A DNA stretch of 64,000 nucleotides from JAWKMZ01 sp041391965 (GTDB lineage: Bacteria; Bacteroidota; Bacteroidia; Flavobacteriales; Flavobacteriaceae), in NCBI GenBank assembly GCA_041391965.1, contig JAWKMZ010000004.1, positions 248,001 through 312,000 on the forward strand, given 5' to 3'. Below the pieces are notes generated by a model. That model worked only from the letters and a program-made list of their open reading frames with translations, had not been told where the DNA came from and made no database searches. Shown one piece after another: positions 27,172 to 35,634 of the stretch. The position numbers were made by a program, and so were the translations under genes. How positions within the stretch are numbered: position 1 is the stretch's first letter; each line of letters starts with the position of its first letter.

Positions 27172-27468
27172 TTAGCGTAATATTAGCTTTTTGATGACTT
27201 CTTTTCCAAGCGATTCGTTAAGCATTGCTATAATTTTTTCTTTGCCATAACTGAGTTCTTCACGCAACACACTGGAACTTAGCTGAATGTAAAGTGTTTC
27301 ATTCTCCAATTGAATAGCTGTTGTGTAGTTATTGACGCCATTTCCCATCATTTGTTTCCAAGCATCTTGCACATTTACCTTGTCTAAACCTTTTTGCAAG
27401 TGGTTGTTATCTACAAACTCTTTTAGGATGTCGCTTATTGATAAATGCTCATTATTGCGCTTTGCCAT
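27172..27468 (-). CDS. DUF721 (DciA-like) protein
   Basis: A 98-residue protein with the DUF721 pattern: LSISDILKEFVDNNHLQKGLDKVNV, WKQMMGNGVNNYTTAIQLENETLYIQ, SSSVLREELSYGKEKIIAMLNESLG. The related DciA of other bacteria loads the replicative helicase; a role with the nearby recF product in replication or repair is inference. The 83 bases upstream are mostly a 7-bp tandem repeat. It follows recF and the lipocalin-like gene on the same strand. Confidence 0.85.
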   Translation of the reverse strand: MAKRNNEHLSISDILKEFVDNNHLQKGLDKVNVQDAWKQMMGNGVNNYTTAIQLENETLYIQLSSSVLREELSYGKEKIIAMLNESLGKEVIKKLILR

Positions 27469-27503
27469 TTTTAATTTCGATTTACGATTTAGGAATTTAG
27501 GAA

Positions 27504-27550
27504 ATTTGGAATTTGGAATTTGGAATTTGGAATTTGGAATTTGGAATTTG
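27504..27550. repeat. Heptanucleotide tandem repeat (ATTTGGA)
   Basis: Six exact copies of ATTTGGA from 27504 to 27545 plus five bases of a seventh, with degenerate copies to the left (27488-27503). It fills most of the gap between the lipocalin-like stop (27552) and the DUF721 start (27468), so it lies in the leader of the DUF721 gene. Arrays of this kind can change length by slippage. Confidence 0.9.
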
Positions 27551-27551
27551 T

Positions 27552-27968
27552 TTATTTTATATCTAAGGGCTCATAATGTTTATAAAGATACCTGATTTTT
27601 TGTTCATTCTGAATAAGCAATTGGTCTTCAGTAGCATTTAAAACGGTTTCCTTCCATTTTGAAAAAGGTGTTGTATAATACAATTGTAAACTATCATTTT
27701 CAATAACAGCTTTAAACGTTTCAGTGTCGTTAGAGGTTGAATAGCTACCATCAAAATTAGGTTTTAACTTTGTTCTATAGCCTATTAAACTGTCAGTTGT
27801 TTTAATATAGTCAATACTTGCATTGTAATTGTAATCGCGTTTGGAGCCATCTGGCAAGGTTACTTCATCAATTTCCCAATAACCATCAAGATGTTCAATA
27901 AACGATTTTGGATTGTTGGAACAACTTATAGTAGAGATGATAAGTAATAAAAAAACAGTTTTTTTCAT
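27552..27968 (-). CDS. Lipocalin-like lipoprotein
   Basis: A 138-residue lipoprotein (FLLLIISTISC, cysteine 16). The mature part starts LDGYWEIDEVTLPDG and alternates beta-strands, a layout seen in lipocalin-like Bacteroidota families. No ligand is evident. Its ATG directly abuts the recF stop codon, so it is almost certainly read from the recF transcript, although a functional tie is not obvious. Confidence 0.75.
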   Translation of the reverse strand: MKKTVFLLLIISTISCSNNPKSFIEHLDGYWEIDEVTLPDGSKRDYNYNASIDYIKTTDSLIGYRTKLKPNFDGSYSTSNDTETFKAVIENDSLQLYYTTPFSKWKETVLNATEDQLLIQNEQKIRYLYKHYEPLDIK

Positions 27969-29048
27969 TTAAAGTTTAAATAGTTTATACGATTGATGGG
28001 TTTGTTTGATAACATGTTCGGTACGTTCAGCATGTGTGTCGCTAATAAAAAGCTGACCAAAATGCTTGTTGTTAACCAACCCAATAATTTGAGCAACCCG
28101 ATTTTCATCTAATTTATCAAAAATATCATCCAAAAGCAAGATTGGAGCCACACCACTTTGTTGTTTAATAAAATCAAATTGTGCCAATTTTAAAGCAATC
28201 AAAAACGATTTTTGCTGACCTTGGCTTCCAAATTTTTTGATAGGATAGGTTTCAATTTCAAAGTGTAAATCGTCTTTATGAATTCCAACATTGGTATATT
28301 GTAATGCTTTGTCTTTGTTGATGTTGTTCTTTAAAAGTGTTTGCAAATCGTCTTCAAACAAATCGCTTTTGTAACTTAAACTAACAGCTTCCTTATGATT
28401 ACTAATAGCATGGTAACGCTGTTTGAAGATAGGAATAAAAGCTTCTAAAAACAATGTTCTGATTTTAAAAATTTCTGAACCATAAGTATGCAGTTGCGCA
28501 TTGTAAACTTCTAAAGTTTGTGCATTAAAAGTGTTGTTGAGCGCAAAATATTTGAGCAACGCATTGCGCTGACTTAGCACTTTATTGTAATTTAATAAAT
28601 GGTTAAGATAGGTTTTGTCACTTTGCGAAATGACACTATCTATAAATTTTCGTCTGGTGTCGCTGCCTTCAATAATCAAATCTCTGTCTGCTGGCGAAAT
28701 CATCACTAAAGGCAAAAAACCAATATGGTCACTAAACTTTTCATAGGCTTTCCCATTGCGTTTTATCATCTTTTTTTGCCCTTTTTTTAAAGAGACAATA
28801 ATTTTTTCGGTACGTGCATCTTTATCAAAAACACCATCTATCACAAAAAAATCTTCACCATGTTTAATATTTTGAGTAGCGATAGGATTAAAATAACTTT
28901 TACCAAAAGACAAATGATAAATTGCATCCAAAACATTGGTTTTGCCAACGCCATTGGCACCAACAAAACAATTAATTTTGGTATCAAAAGTAAAAGTTTG
29001 ACTTTCAAAATTTTTGTAGTTAACCAATGAAAGGGTGTTTAAAATCAT
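27969..29048 (-). CDS. recF: DNA replication and repair protein RecF
   Basis: A 359-residue SMC-like ATPase loading RecA at gaps through RecFOR. The Walker A FVGANGVGKTNVLDAI is at about 30-45, the signature FGSQGQQKSFLIALKLAQ lies around 280, and Walker B PILLLDDIFDKLDENR follows. N-terminal LNTLSLVNYKNFESQTF is typical. Length is normal. In this window it is not beside dnaA, dnaN or gyrB but heads a unit with a lipocalin-like gene and DUF721. Confidence 0.95.
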   Translation of the reverse strand: MILNTLSLVNYKNFESQTFTFDTKINCFVGANGVGKTNVLDAIYHLSFGKSYFNPIATQNIKHGEDFFVIDGVFDKDARTEKIIVSLKKGQKKMIKRNGKAYEKFSDHIGFLPLVMISPADRDLIIEGSDTRRKFIDSVISQSDKTYLNHLLNYNKVLSQRNALLKYFALNNTFNAQTLEVYNAQLHTYGSEIFKIRTLFLEAFIPIFKQRYHAISNHKEAVSLSYKSDLFEDDLQTLLKNNINKDKALQYTNVGIHKDDLHFEIETYPIKKFGSQGQQKSFLIALKLAQFDFIKQQSGVAPILLLDDIFDKLDENRVAQIIGLVNNKHFGQLFISDTHAERTEHVIKQTHQSYKLFKL

Positions 29049-29154
29049 CTAAAAAAAGCTAAATAGAGTAAGTTGAATAAGACTTTACTTAAAAAGATGT
29101 GCAAATTATTGAAAAATAACAAATAATTTACCTTTTAAATACCAATAAAAATTT

Positions 29155-29162
29155 TATTTTTG
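29155..29162 (+). promoter_or_regulatory. Candidate -7 box of the YfgM-like/ribH unit
   Basis: TATTTTTG fits TAnnTTTG, 22 bases before the ATG at 29185. No clear TTG at the proper distance. Confidence 0.4.
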
Positions 29163-29184
29163 CGGCGCACAAATTTAGACTACA

Positions 29185-29949
29185 ATGGCAACATATAAGA
29201 AAAGAGGTTACAAACCAAAAACACAAGAAGACAAGAAAGATGCACTTGAGCAACACTCAACAACTGCTGGTGTATTTAATACTTTAGATGAAACTGCATC
29301 AAGAACGGAAGAATGGGCTGTTAAAAACCAAAATTATATTATTGGAGCTGTTGCCGTTATTGCAGTTGTAGTATTAGCATATTTGGGCTATAACAAGTTT
29401 ATTGCAGAACCTAAACAGAGTGAAGCTATGAACGAAATGTTTAAAGCACAAAGTTATTTTGACCAAGCCGTTGCTGGTACAGCTAAAGATTCACTTTACA
29501 ACTTAGCGTTAAAAGGTGGTGAAGGTAAATTTGGAATGGTTGATATTGCTAAAAACTACAGCGGAACTCCTGCTGGAAACTTAGCCAATTATTATGCAGG
29601 AATGGCCTATTTAAACCTAAAAGATTATCAAAATGCAGTTAAGTACTTGAGTGATTTTTCTAGTGATGATGCCATGTTAGGTCCTATTGCAAAAGGAGGT
29701 ATTGGCGATGCGTTTGTGCAACTAAACCAACCAAAAGACGCCTTAACCTATTACGAAAAGGCAGCAAGCATGCAAACCAATGAGTACACCACACCAATGT
29801 ATTTGTTTAAAGCTGCCAATGTGGCTTTAACTTTAGGTGAAACAGACAAAGCCTTGGCTAACTTTAAAAGAATTAAAGACGAATTTCCAAATGCTACAGA
29901 AGCTACTAATATAGATGCGTTTATAGGAAAAGCTGAAGCAAGTTTATAA
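29185..29949 (+). CDS. YfgM-like TPR membrane protein
   Basis: A 254-residue protein with a basic N-terminus (MATYKKRGYKPKT), one membrane segment at about 52-70 (IIGAVAVIAVVVLAYLGYN) and an outward helical domain with TPR-type repeats (ANYYAGMAYLNLKDYQNAVKYL, GDAFVQLNQPKDALTYYEKA). This resembles YfgM/ancillary SecYEG translocon factors of Proteobacteria, which aid periplasmic folding; that role here is inferred. The stop codon directly abuts the ribH ATG (TAAATG). Confidence 0.78.
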   Translation: MATYKKRGYKPKTQEDKKDALEQHSTTAGVFNTLDETASRTEEWAVKNQNYIIGAVAVIAVVVLAYLGYNKFIAEPKQSEAMNEMFKAQSYFDQAVAGTAKDSLYNLALKGGEGKFGMVDIAKNYSGTPAGNLANYYAGMAYLNLKDYQNAVKYLSDFSSDDAMLGPIAKGGIGDAFVQLNQPKDALTYYEKAASMQTNEYTTPMYLFKAANVALTLGETDKALANFKRIKDEFPNATEATNIDAFIGKAEASL

Positions 29950-30435
29950 ATGGCAACGATACATCAAAATTTATCTGATTACGATAAAAACACAATCCCA
30001 AATGCGAAAGACTTTCGATTTGGGATTGTTGTTTCTGAGTGGAATGCTAATATTACAGACAACCTATCTAAAGGAGCTTTTGATACTTTGATAGAACATG
30101 GTACGTTGGCTAAAAATATTGAAGTTTGGCATGTTCCTGGAAGTTTTGAACTAATCTACGCAAGCAAAAAAATGCAACAGCATAACGTAGACGCAGTTAT
30201 TGCTGTTGGCTGTGTCATACAAGGCGAAACCAAACATTTTGATTTTGTTTGCGAAGCCGTATCTCAAGGCATCAAAGATTTAAACGTGTTAAATGATACA
30301 CCTGTTATTTTTTGTGTGTTGACGGATAATGTTATGCAACAATCTATAGACCGTTCTGGTGGAAAACATGGCAACAAAGGCGTTGAGGCAGCAATTGCAG
30401 CTATTAAAATGGCTACACTTAGGAAGAAGTATTAG
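29950..30435 (+). CDS. ribH: 6,7-dimethyl-8-ribityllumazine synthase
   Basis: A 161-residue enzyme condensing 5-amino-6-ribitylaminouracil with 3,4-dihydroxybutanone phosphate in riboflavin synthesis. Motifs: FGIVVSEWNANIT, VPGSFELIYASKKM, VIQGETKHFDFVCEAVSQGI (catalytic histidine region), and VLTDNVMQQSIDRSGGKHGNKG. Length matches icosahedral lumazine synthases. No FMN riboswitch was seen upstream, and other rib genes are absent. Confidence 0.96.
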   Translation: MATIHQNLSDYDKNTIPNAKDFRFGIVVSEWNANITDNLSKGAFDTLIEHGTLAKNIEVWHVPGSFELIYASKKMQQHNVDAVIAVGCVIQGETKHFDFVCEAVSQGIKDLNVLNDTPVIFCVLTDNVMQQSIDRSGGKHGNKGVEAAIAAIKMATLRKKY

Positions 30436-30514
30436 TCGTTTTCAATAAGCAGGCTTCAGTACGTTGTTAACAATTTTTAGCATTAGCAGACTTCTGTTTC
30501 TTATGTATTTTAAG

Positions 30515-30522
30515 TACATTTG
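30515..30522 (+). promoter_or_regulatory. Candidate -7 box before the small-protein pair and mutL
   Basis: TACATTTG fits TAnnTTTG, 25 bases before the GTG start at 30547. It overlaps an alternative in-frame TTG at 30520, arguing against that start. Confidence 0.4.
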
Positions 30523-30546
30523 ACTTACAAAGACAAGCGTTACATA

Positions 30547-30756
30547 GTGAATTTATTTAAGCAACGTAAGAATAAACGTTTTAGTTACACGCCTCAACAT
30601 CTTAAAGCAAACAATAATGATGATGTTCAAGATTTTAGAGCAAAATGGCGTGGCAACATGCGTAGAGATAAAAAAACACCAACATTACTAATTCTCCTGA
30701 TTATTTTAGGTATGGTAATTGCACTTTGGTTGGTTTTAAACCACTACGAAAACTAA
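30547..30756 (+). CDS. Small membrane protein with NKRFSYTPQH motif (paralogue 1)
   Basis: A 69-residue protein started at GTG. The N-terminus MNLFKQRKNKRFSYTPQHL aligns with the next gene's MGIFKTRPNKKFSYTPRHF, which supports this start. A basic middle (RAKWRGNMRRDKKT) is followed by one C-terminal membrane segment (LLILLIILGMVIALWLVLNHY). No known function. It lies between ribH and its paralogue, 5 bases apart, upstream of mutL. A cytosolic basic tail anchored by a C-terminal helix suggests a membrane adaptor, which is inference. Confidence 0.75.
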   Translation: MNLFKQRKNKRFSYTPQHLKANNNDDVQDFRAKWRGNMRRDKKTPTLLILLIILGMVIALWLVLNHYEN

Positions 30757-30761
30757 ATATT

Positions 30762-31043
30762 ATGGGAATTTTTAAAACACGTCCAAATAAAAAATTCAGT
30801 TATACACCTCGGCATTTTAGTGGTGAAGGTAATCCTTATGAAATAAAACATAAGTTTGATGATTTTAGAAAAACTGTTGGAAAAACCAACCTAAAAGATA
30901 AATTTGAAAATGCTTGGGATGATTATAAAAACAAACCTGATAAATCTGCCAATAAGCGTATTTTGATAATTGTCAGTATTTTAATTTTGATTTTTCTATT
31001 TATTATTGAATTTGATTTATCAATTTTTCTTCCAAGACGCTAA
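30762..31043 (+). CDS. Small membrane protein with NKKFSYTPRH motif (paralogue 2)
   Basis: A 93-residue protein, MGIFKTRPNKKFSYTPRHF at the N-terminus, a charged middle (FDDFRKTVGKTNLKDKFENAWDDYKNKPD) and a C-terminal membrane helix (ILIIVSILILIFLFIIEFDL). The start at 30762 is set by the similarity with the preceding gene; a start 12 codons earlier would overlap it. The stop overlaps the mutL ATG by one base (TAATG), implying coupled translation. Confidence 0.75.
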   Translation: MGIFKTRPNKKFSYTPRHFSGEGNPYEIKHKFDDFRKTVGKTNLKDKFENAWDDYKNKPDKSANKRILIIVSILILIFLFIIEFDLSIFLPRR

Positions 31044-32893
31044 TGGCAGACATTATTCAACTTTTACCAGATCATGTTGCTAACCAAATTGCTGCTGGAG
31101 AGGTCGTACAACGTCCTGCTTCTGTAGTTAAAGAATTGCTTGAAAATGCGATTGATGCGGATGCAACCTTAATCAAACTCATAATAAAAGATGCTGGCAA
31201 AACCTTAATTCAGGTCATTGATAATGGTAAAGGAATGAGTCCCACAGATGCACGTTTGAGTTTTGAACGTCATGCCACTTCCAAAATCCGTTCGGCCGAA
31301 GATTTATTTAGTTTGCATACCAAAGGCTTTCGTGGTGAAGCTTTGGCAAGTATTGCAGCTATTGCACATGTAGAACTAAAAACCAAACAAGCTCAAGACG
31401 AGTTAGGCACAAGTATTACCATTGAAGGTAGTGATGTAAAATCGCAAGAAGTCGTAGTAACACCAAAAGGCACTGCTATTTCGGTCAAACATTTGTTTTT
31501 TAATATTCCTGCACGACGTAATTTTTTAAAGTCGAATGCTGTCGAATTACGCCATATCATTGACGAGTTTCATCGTGTGGCTTTAGCGCATCCAAATATT
31601 GCCTTTGCCATGTATCATAATGGAAGTGAAGTATTTCACCTGCCAGAAAGTAAATACCGTAAACGTATTGTCAATATTTTTGGTAGTAAAACCAACGAAA
31701 AATTAGTGCCAGTTGAAGAAGCTACTGAAGTACTTAAAATTTCAGGATTTGTAGGAAAACCTGAATTTGCAAAAAAAACAAAGTCGGAGCAGTTCTTTTT
31801 TGTAAACAACCGATTTATTAAAAGTGCCTACCTTAATCACGCCATTCAAGCGGCTTTTGAAGGTTTGATTAAAGACGGAAGTCATCCAAGCTATTTTTTG
31901 AATTTAACCGTAGATCCAACATCTATCGACATCAATATCCATCCAACAAAAACAGAGATTAAATTTGATGACGAACATACCTTATACGCCATTTTGCGTT
32001 CTTCAGTTAAACACAGTTTGGGACAATTTAATATTGCACCAGTTTTAGATTTTGAGTATGATACCAATTTAGACACACCTTACAATTATAAAGACAAAGG
32101 TGCTTCTGTACCAACGGTTGAAGTGGATAGGAACTTTAACCCATTTAAAGAAAACTATACTTCTGGTAAACAAACAACGGCTTTTAAAAAGCAAACTTCT
32201 AATAATTGGGACAGTTTGTACGTTGGTTTAGAGTCTAAAAGCACACGTGATGACCACGACTTTAGTGAAGTGGAGTTTGAGAGTGAGCAACAAACAGAAT
32301 CTTTATTTAAAGAAAATAATCAAGCAGAAAGTAAACAACCAACCTATCAACTTCATAACAAATATATTATTAGCACTATAAAATCTGGAATGTTAGTTAT
32401 TGATCAACACAAAGCACATCAACGTATTTTATACGAAAAGTTGCTTAAAAATATGACTGTAAAGGAAGCTGTAAGTCAACAGTTATTATTTCCGTTACAG
32501 TTGCATTTTTCTTCAACAGAAATGCGCATCATCAAACAGCTAAAACCCGATTTGGAAGCGACTGGTTTTATTTTTTCTAATTTTGGAAAAGACCAATTGG
32601 AGATTATTGGAGTGCCAATTAATGTACCTGATAGTGAAGTGTCAATCATTTTAGAACAATTGATAAGCGATGTAGAACATGAAGTGCCAGATAGCCATTT
32701 TAGTGCTACAGATTTATTGGCAAAATCAATGGCAAAAAGTTTGGCAATAAAAACAGGACAATCCTTGTCAAATGATGAACAAGACCATTTGGTCAATAGC
32801 CTGTTTGCTTGCAAAGAACCATCAGTGTCACCAACCAATAAAGCTACTTTTGTAACTTTAACAGTAGATGAACTGGATAAAAAATTTATGTAA
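31043..32893 (+). CDS. mutL: DNA mismatch repair protein MutL
   Basis: A 616-residue GHKL ATPase. N-terminal motifs: ELLENAIDADA, DNGKGMS, FERHATSKI, TKGFRGEALASIAAI, then the transducer with NNRFIKSAYLN and DINIHPTKTEIKFDD. A variable linker (about 340-430) precedes the C-terminal dimerisation domain. The metal-binding endonuclease motif DQHA(X)2E(X)4E appears as DQHKAHQRILYE, with Gln in place of the first Glu. It coordinates mismatch repair with MutS. It follows the small-protein pair and precedes two rhomboid genes. Confidence 0.95.
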   Translation: MADIIQLLPDHVANQIAAGEVVQRPASVVKELLENAIDADATLIKLIIKDAGKTLIQVIDNGKGMSPTDARLSFERHATSKIRSAEDLFSLHTKGFRGEALASIAAIAHVELKTKQAQDELGTSITIEGSDVKSQEVVVTPKGTAISVKHLFFNIPARRNFLKSNAVELRHIIDEFHRVALAHPNIAFAMYHNGSEVFHLPESKYRKRIVNIFGSKTNEKLVPVEEATEVLKISGFVGKPEFAKKTKSEQFFFVNNRFIKSAYLNHAIQAAFEGLIKDGSHPSYFLNLTVDPTSIDINIHPTKTEIKFDDEHTLYAILRSSVKHSLGQFNIAPVLDFEYDTNLDTPYNYKDKGASVPTVEVDRNFNPFKENYTSGKQTTAFKKQTSNNWDSLYVGLESKSTRDDHDFSEVEFESEQQTESLFKENNQAESKQPTYQLHNKYIISTIKSGMLVIDQHKAHQRILYEKLLKNMTVKEAVSQQLLFPLQLHFSSTEMRIIKQLKPDLEATGFIFSNFGKDQLEIIGVPINVPDSEVSIILEQLISDVEHEVPDSHFSATDLLAKSMAKSLAIKTGQSLSNDEQDHLVNSLFACKEPSVSPTNKATFVTLTVDELDKKFM

Positions 32894-32895
32894 TT

Positions 32896-33657
32896 ATGAT
32901 GAGAATCACTGAAACCGTAAAGCATTTAATTATCATAAACGTGATTATGTTTATTGGTTCCATGACTATTGGTCATGGTTTGCTATTTGATAAATGGTTT
33001 GCTTTGTACTTTCCTGAAAATGAATTATTTAAACCTTGGCAAATTGTAACACACATGTTTATGCATGGTGGTTATATGCACATTGGCTTTAATATGCTGG
33101 CTTTATGGATGTTTGGCTCTGCAGTTGAGCAGCAATTTGGAAGTAAAAAGTTTTTATTCTTTTACTTTTCATCAGGTTTAGGTGCTGCTATCATTATGTT
33201 GGGTTATTATTATTTTAAATTCTATTCAGGAATGTCCCTTTTAACCGAAGCTGGATTTGACAAAGCCCAAATAGTGGAAACATTAAGGTCTTCTGTCAAT
33301 ACGTATGATACACGTTGGTTACAGTACATGTCTCAAGAGCAATTGCAGAATTTTGTGGGCATTTTTAATAGCTCAATGCTTGGAGCATCAGGAGCCATTA
33401 TGGGAGTTTTGGTAGCTTTCGGAATGTTATATCCTGAAGCTAAATTAATGATGATCTTTTTACCAATTCCTATCAAAGCAAAATATTTTATACCCGGAAT
33501 TATCGCACTCGATCTAATATCTGCTATAACAGGTCAATCGTTTTTTAGTCCAAGTAATACTGCATTTATGGCTCACGTTGGTGGTGCTTTAACAGGATTT
33601 TTAATGATGTGGTACTGGAAAAAAACACAGTTTAATAAAAATAGATGGGATAAATGA
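32896..33657 (+). CDS. Rhomboid-family intramembrane serine protease (first)
   Basis: A 253-residue protein with about six membrane segments. It has the loop motif FKPWQIVTHMFMHGGYMHIGFNMLALWMFG, catalytic serine in GASGAIMGVL and catalytic histidine in FMAHVGGALTGF. A 40-residue insertion (about 110-155, FYSGMSLLTEAGFDKAQIVETLRSSVNTYDTR region) separates the early and catalytic helices. It cuts transmembrane segments of unknown substrates. It starts 2 bases after mutL and overlaps the next rhomboid by 4 bases. Confidence 0.9.
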   Translation: MMRITETVKHLIIINVIMFIGSMTIGHGLLFDKWFALYFPENELFKPWQIVTHMFMHGGYMHIGFNMLALWMFGSAVEQQFGSKKFLFFYFSSGLGAAIIMLGYYYFKFYSGMSLLTEAGFDKAQIVETLRSSVNTYDTRWLQYMSQEQLQNFVGIFNSSMLGASGAIMGVLVAFGMLYPEAKLMMIFLPIPIKAKYFIPGIIALDLISAITGQSFFSPSNTAFMAHVGGALTGFLMMWYWKKTQFNKNRWDK

Positions 33658-34514
33658 CCTCATTAACCCAAGACATACAAGATAAACTTAAACGCCTCAC
33701 TGTTTTAGAAAAAATTATCGCTATCAATATTATTGTATTTTTGATTGTTTTGATAGCAACACGTCTTTTTAATGCACCTCAAATAATGACTTGGTTGCAA
33801 CTACCAAGAGATTTTAAGGACTTTATCTATAAACCTTGGACGCTCATTACTTATGGGTTTACACATTATGGGTTTTTGCATATTCTTTTTAACCTTTTGG
33901 TGCTGTATTTTATTTCCAATACCATGCATAATCTGTTTAGTAATAAAATAACACTTAGCATCTATTTTTTAGGGATTATTTGTGGTGCAGTTGTCTTTTT
34001 GTTGGTCTATAATCTCTTGCCTCAAAGCATGTTAAAGCCTGTTGGTGCATTAGTTGGTGCCTCGGCTGGTATTAGAGCTTTGCTCATTTTTTTATGTGCT
34101 TATATGCCTTATAGAGAAGCGCGTTTTTTTATGATTAAAATAAAATTATGGCATATTGGAGCTGCCGTTGTGCTTTTTGATTGTATCGGACTGTTTAGCC
34201 TTAACCAAGGAGGTAATGTAGCACATATGGGAGGAAGCTTATTAGGCTATCTGTACGCTGTTCAGCTTCAAAAAGGCATCAATATAGGCAAAGGGTTTGA
34301 ACGTTTTATAGAACTCTTTAAATTTGAGAAAGGCTCACCATTAAAAACAGTGCATAAACGCTCTTCAAATAAAATGGCAGGTCATACTAAAAAGGAATTT
34401 AATGAGTTTAATAAACAAAAAAGGATAGATCTTATTCTTGATAAAATCAGTAAAAGTGGTTACGAAAGTTTAACAGAAGAGGAAAAAGCCTTTTTATTTA
34501 AAGCCAAAGATTAA
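33654..34514 (+). CDS. Rhomboid-family intramembrane serine protease (second)
   Basis: A 286-residue rhomboid paralogue. YKPWTLITYGFTHYGFLHILFNLLVLYFI matches the conserved loop, the catalytic serine lies in LVGASAGIRALLIF, and the histidine in VAHMGGSLLGYLYA. Unlike the first copy it carries a C-terminal cytosolic tail (about 225-286, basic, KRIDLILDKISKSGYESLTEEEKAFLF), resembling a short helical tail of many bacterial rhomboids. ATGA overlap with the first gene indicates coupled expression. Confidence 0.88.
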   Translation: MTSLTQDIQDKLKRLTVLEKIIAINIIVFLIVLIATRLFNAPQIMTWLQLPRDFKDFIYKPWTLITYGFTHYGFLHILFNLLVLYFISNTMHNLFSNKITLSIYFLGIICGAVVFLLVYNLLPQSMLKPVGALVGASAGIRALLIFLCAYMPYREARFFMIKIKLWHIGAAVVLFDCIGLFSLNQGGNVAHMGGSLLGYLYAVQLQKGINIGKGFERFIELFKFEKGSPLKTVHKRSSNKMAGHTKKEFNEFNKQKRIDLILDKISKSGYESLTEEEKAFLFKAKD

Positions 34515-34519
34515 CAACA

Positions 34520-35539
34520 ATGAAAAAACTCAATCTCATTGATAAGTTTTTGTTTTTCTTTAATTCTCTTGCAGCAACACTTTTGTTGCTCTCATTTATA
34601 CTGCCTTTTATTGAACCCAAAAAGTTTGCTTTTTTATCGGTTTTAAGTCTTACTGTTCCGTTTTTGATTATTGTCAACATTCTTTTTGTTGTTTATTGGC
34701 TGCTTAAAGTGAAAAAACAATTACTGCTATCGCTTATCATATTGATATTTGGTTATAGTTATTTAGGTTCGCTCTATAAATTTTCGTCATCAAAACAGGT
34801 AGAAGATAAAGACAATATTGCAGTAATGAACTACAATGTACGCTTGTTTAATTTGTTTAAATGGATTCCTGAAGAGGACATTCCACAAAAAATTGAAGCT
34901 TTTATCAATGATAAAAAGCCAGATATTATTAGCATGCAAGAATATAGACAAGATGAAAATATCCATTTAAAAGACTATTTTAAATTTGAAGAATTATCTG
35001 GCAAAAAAGTAAAAAACGGACAAGCCATTTATTCTAAATTTCCAATTGTAAATTCGGGTTCCATCGAGTTTCCTAACACGTATAACAATGCTATTTTTGT
35101 GGATATTGTAAAAGGTAAAGACACCATCCGAATTTATAATGTGCATTTGCAATCGTTAAAAATTGATGCCAACAAAGATCCTTTAAAAAATGAAACTTCC
35201 GAAAATTTGTTCAAACGTGTTGGCAATACCTTTAGGATGCAACAATCGCAAGCCGAATTATTTTTAGCACATAAGGCCAAATGTCCTTATAAAATGATTG
35301 TTTGTGGCGATTTTAACAATACGGCCTATTCTTATGTTTATAAAGAAATTAAAGGTACTTTGCATGATGCATTTGAAGAAGCTGGCAACGGTTTTGGACG
35401 CTCGTTTAACTTCAAGTTTTTCCCTGTTCGTATTGATTTTATTCTGGTGGATGACCATTTTGACATCAATAGTTTTAAAACGTTTGATGTAAAATTGTCT
35501 GACCATTATCCTGTAATGAGCCGAGTGAAAATTAAGTAA
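34520..35539 (+). CDS. Membrane-anchored endonuclease/exonuclease/phosphatase family protein
   Basis: A 339-residue protein with three N-terminal membrane segments (residues 1-95), then an EEP domain. Signature pieces: VMNYNVRLFN, ISMQEYR (metal glutamate), IRIYNVHLQSLK, VCGDFNNTAYS, RIDFILVD and LSDHYPVMSRV. The fold hydrolyses phosphodiesters of nucleic acids, lipids or sugars; topology places the domain outside the cytosol, so a nuclease or phospholipase-like role in the envelope is possible. Last gene of the mutL-rhomboid series, 5 bases after the second rhomboid. Confidence 0.88.
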   Translation: MKKLNLIDKFLFFFNSLAATLLLLSFILPFIEPKKFAFLSVLSLTVPFLIIVNILFVVYWLLKVKKQLLLSLIILIFGYSYLGSLYKFSSSKQVEDKDNIAVMNYNVRLFNLFKWIPEEDIPQKIEAFINDKKPDIISMQEYRQDENIHLKDYFKFEELSGKKVKNGQAIYSKFPIVNSGSIEFPNTYNNAIFVDIVKGKDTIRIYNVHLQSLKIDANKDPLKNETSENLFKRVGNTFRMQQSQAELFLAHKAKCPYKMIVCGDFNNTAYSYVYKEIKGTLHDAFEEAGNGFGRSFNFKFFPVRIDFILVDDHFDINSFKTFDVKLSDHYPVMSRVKIK

Positions 35540-35634
35540 AAAGCGTTCAGTCTTCAATCAATTTATAAATACTTTTTTGCAACTTTTTGAAATAGAATTA
35601 CTTATTGATTTTTGGAATTTTTTATATAGGTAAT

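Noticed and set aside
27488..27550. Possible CRISPR-like repeat
   Set aside because: The 7-bp units are contiguous without spacers; this is a simple tandem repeat.
29950..30435. FMN riboswitch linked to ribH
   Set aside because: The gene directly abuts the preceding stop codon, and no conserved FMN aptamer pieces were seen upstream of the unit.
32476..32925. 149-residue minus-strand ORF
   Set aside because: Antisense to the MutL C-terminus; serine/cysteine-rich without any motif.
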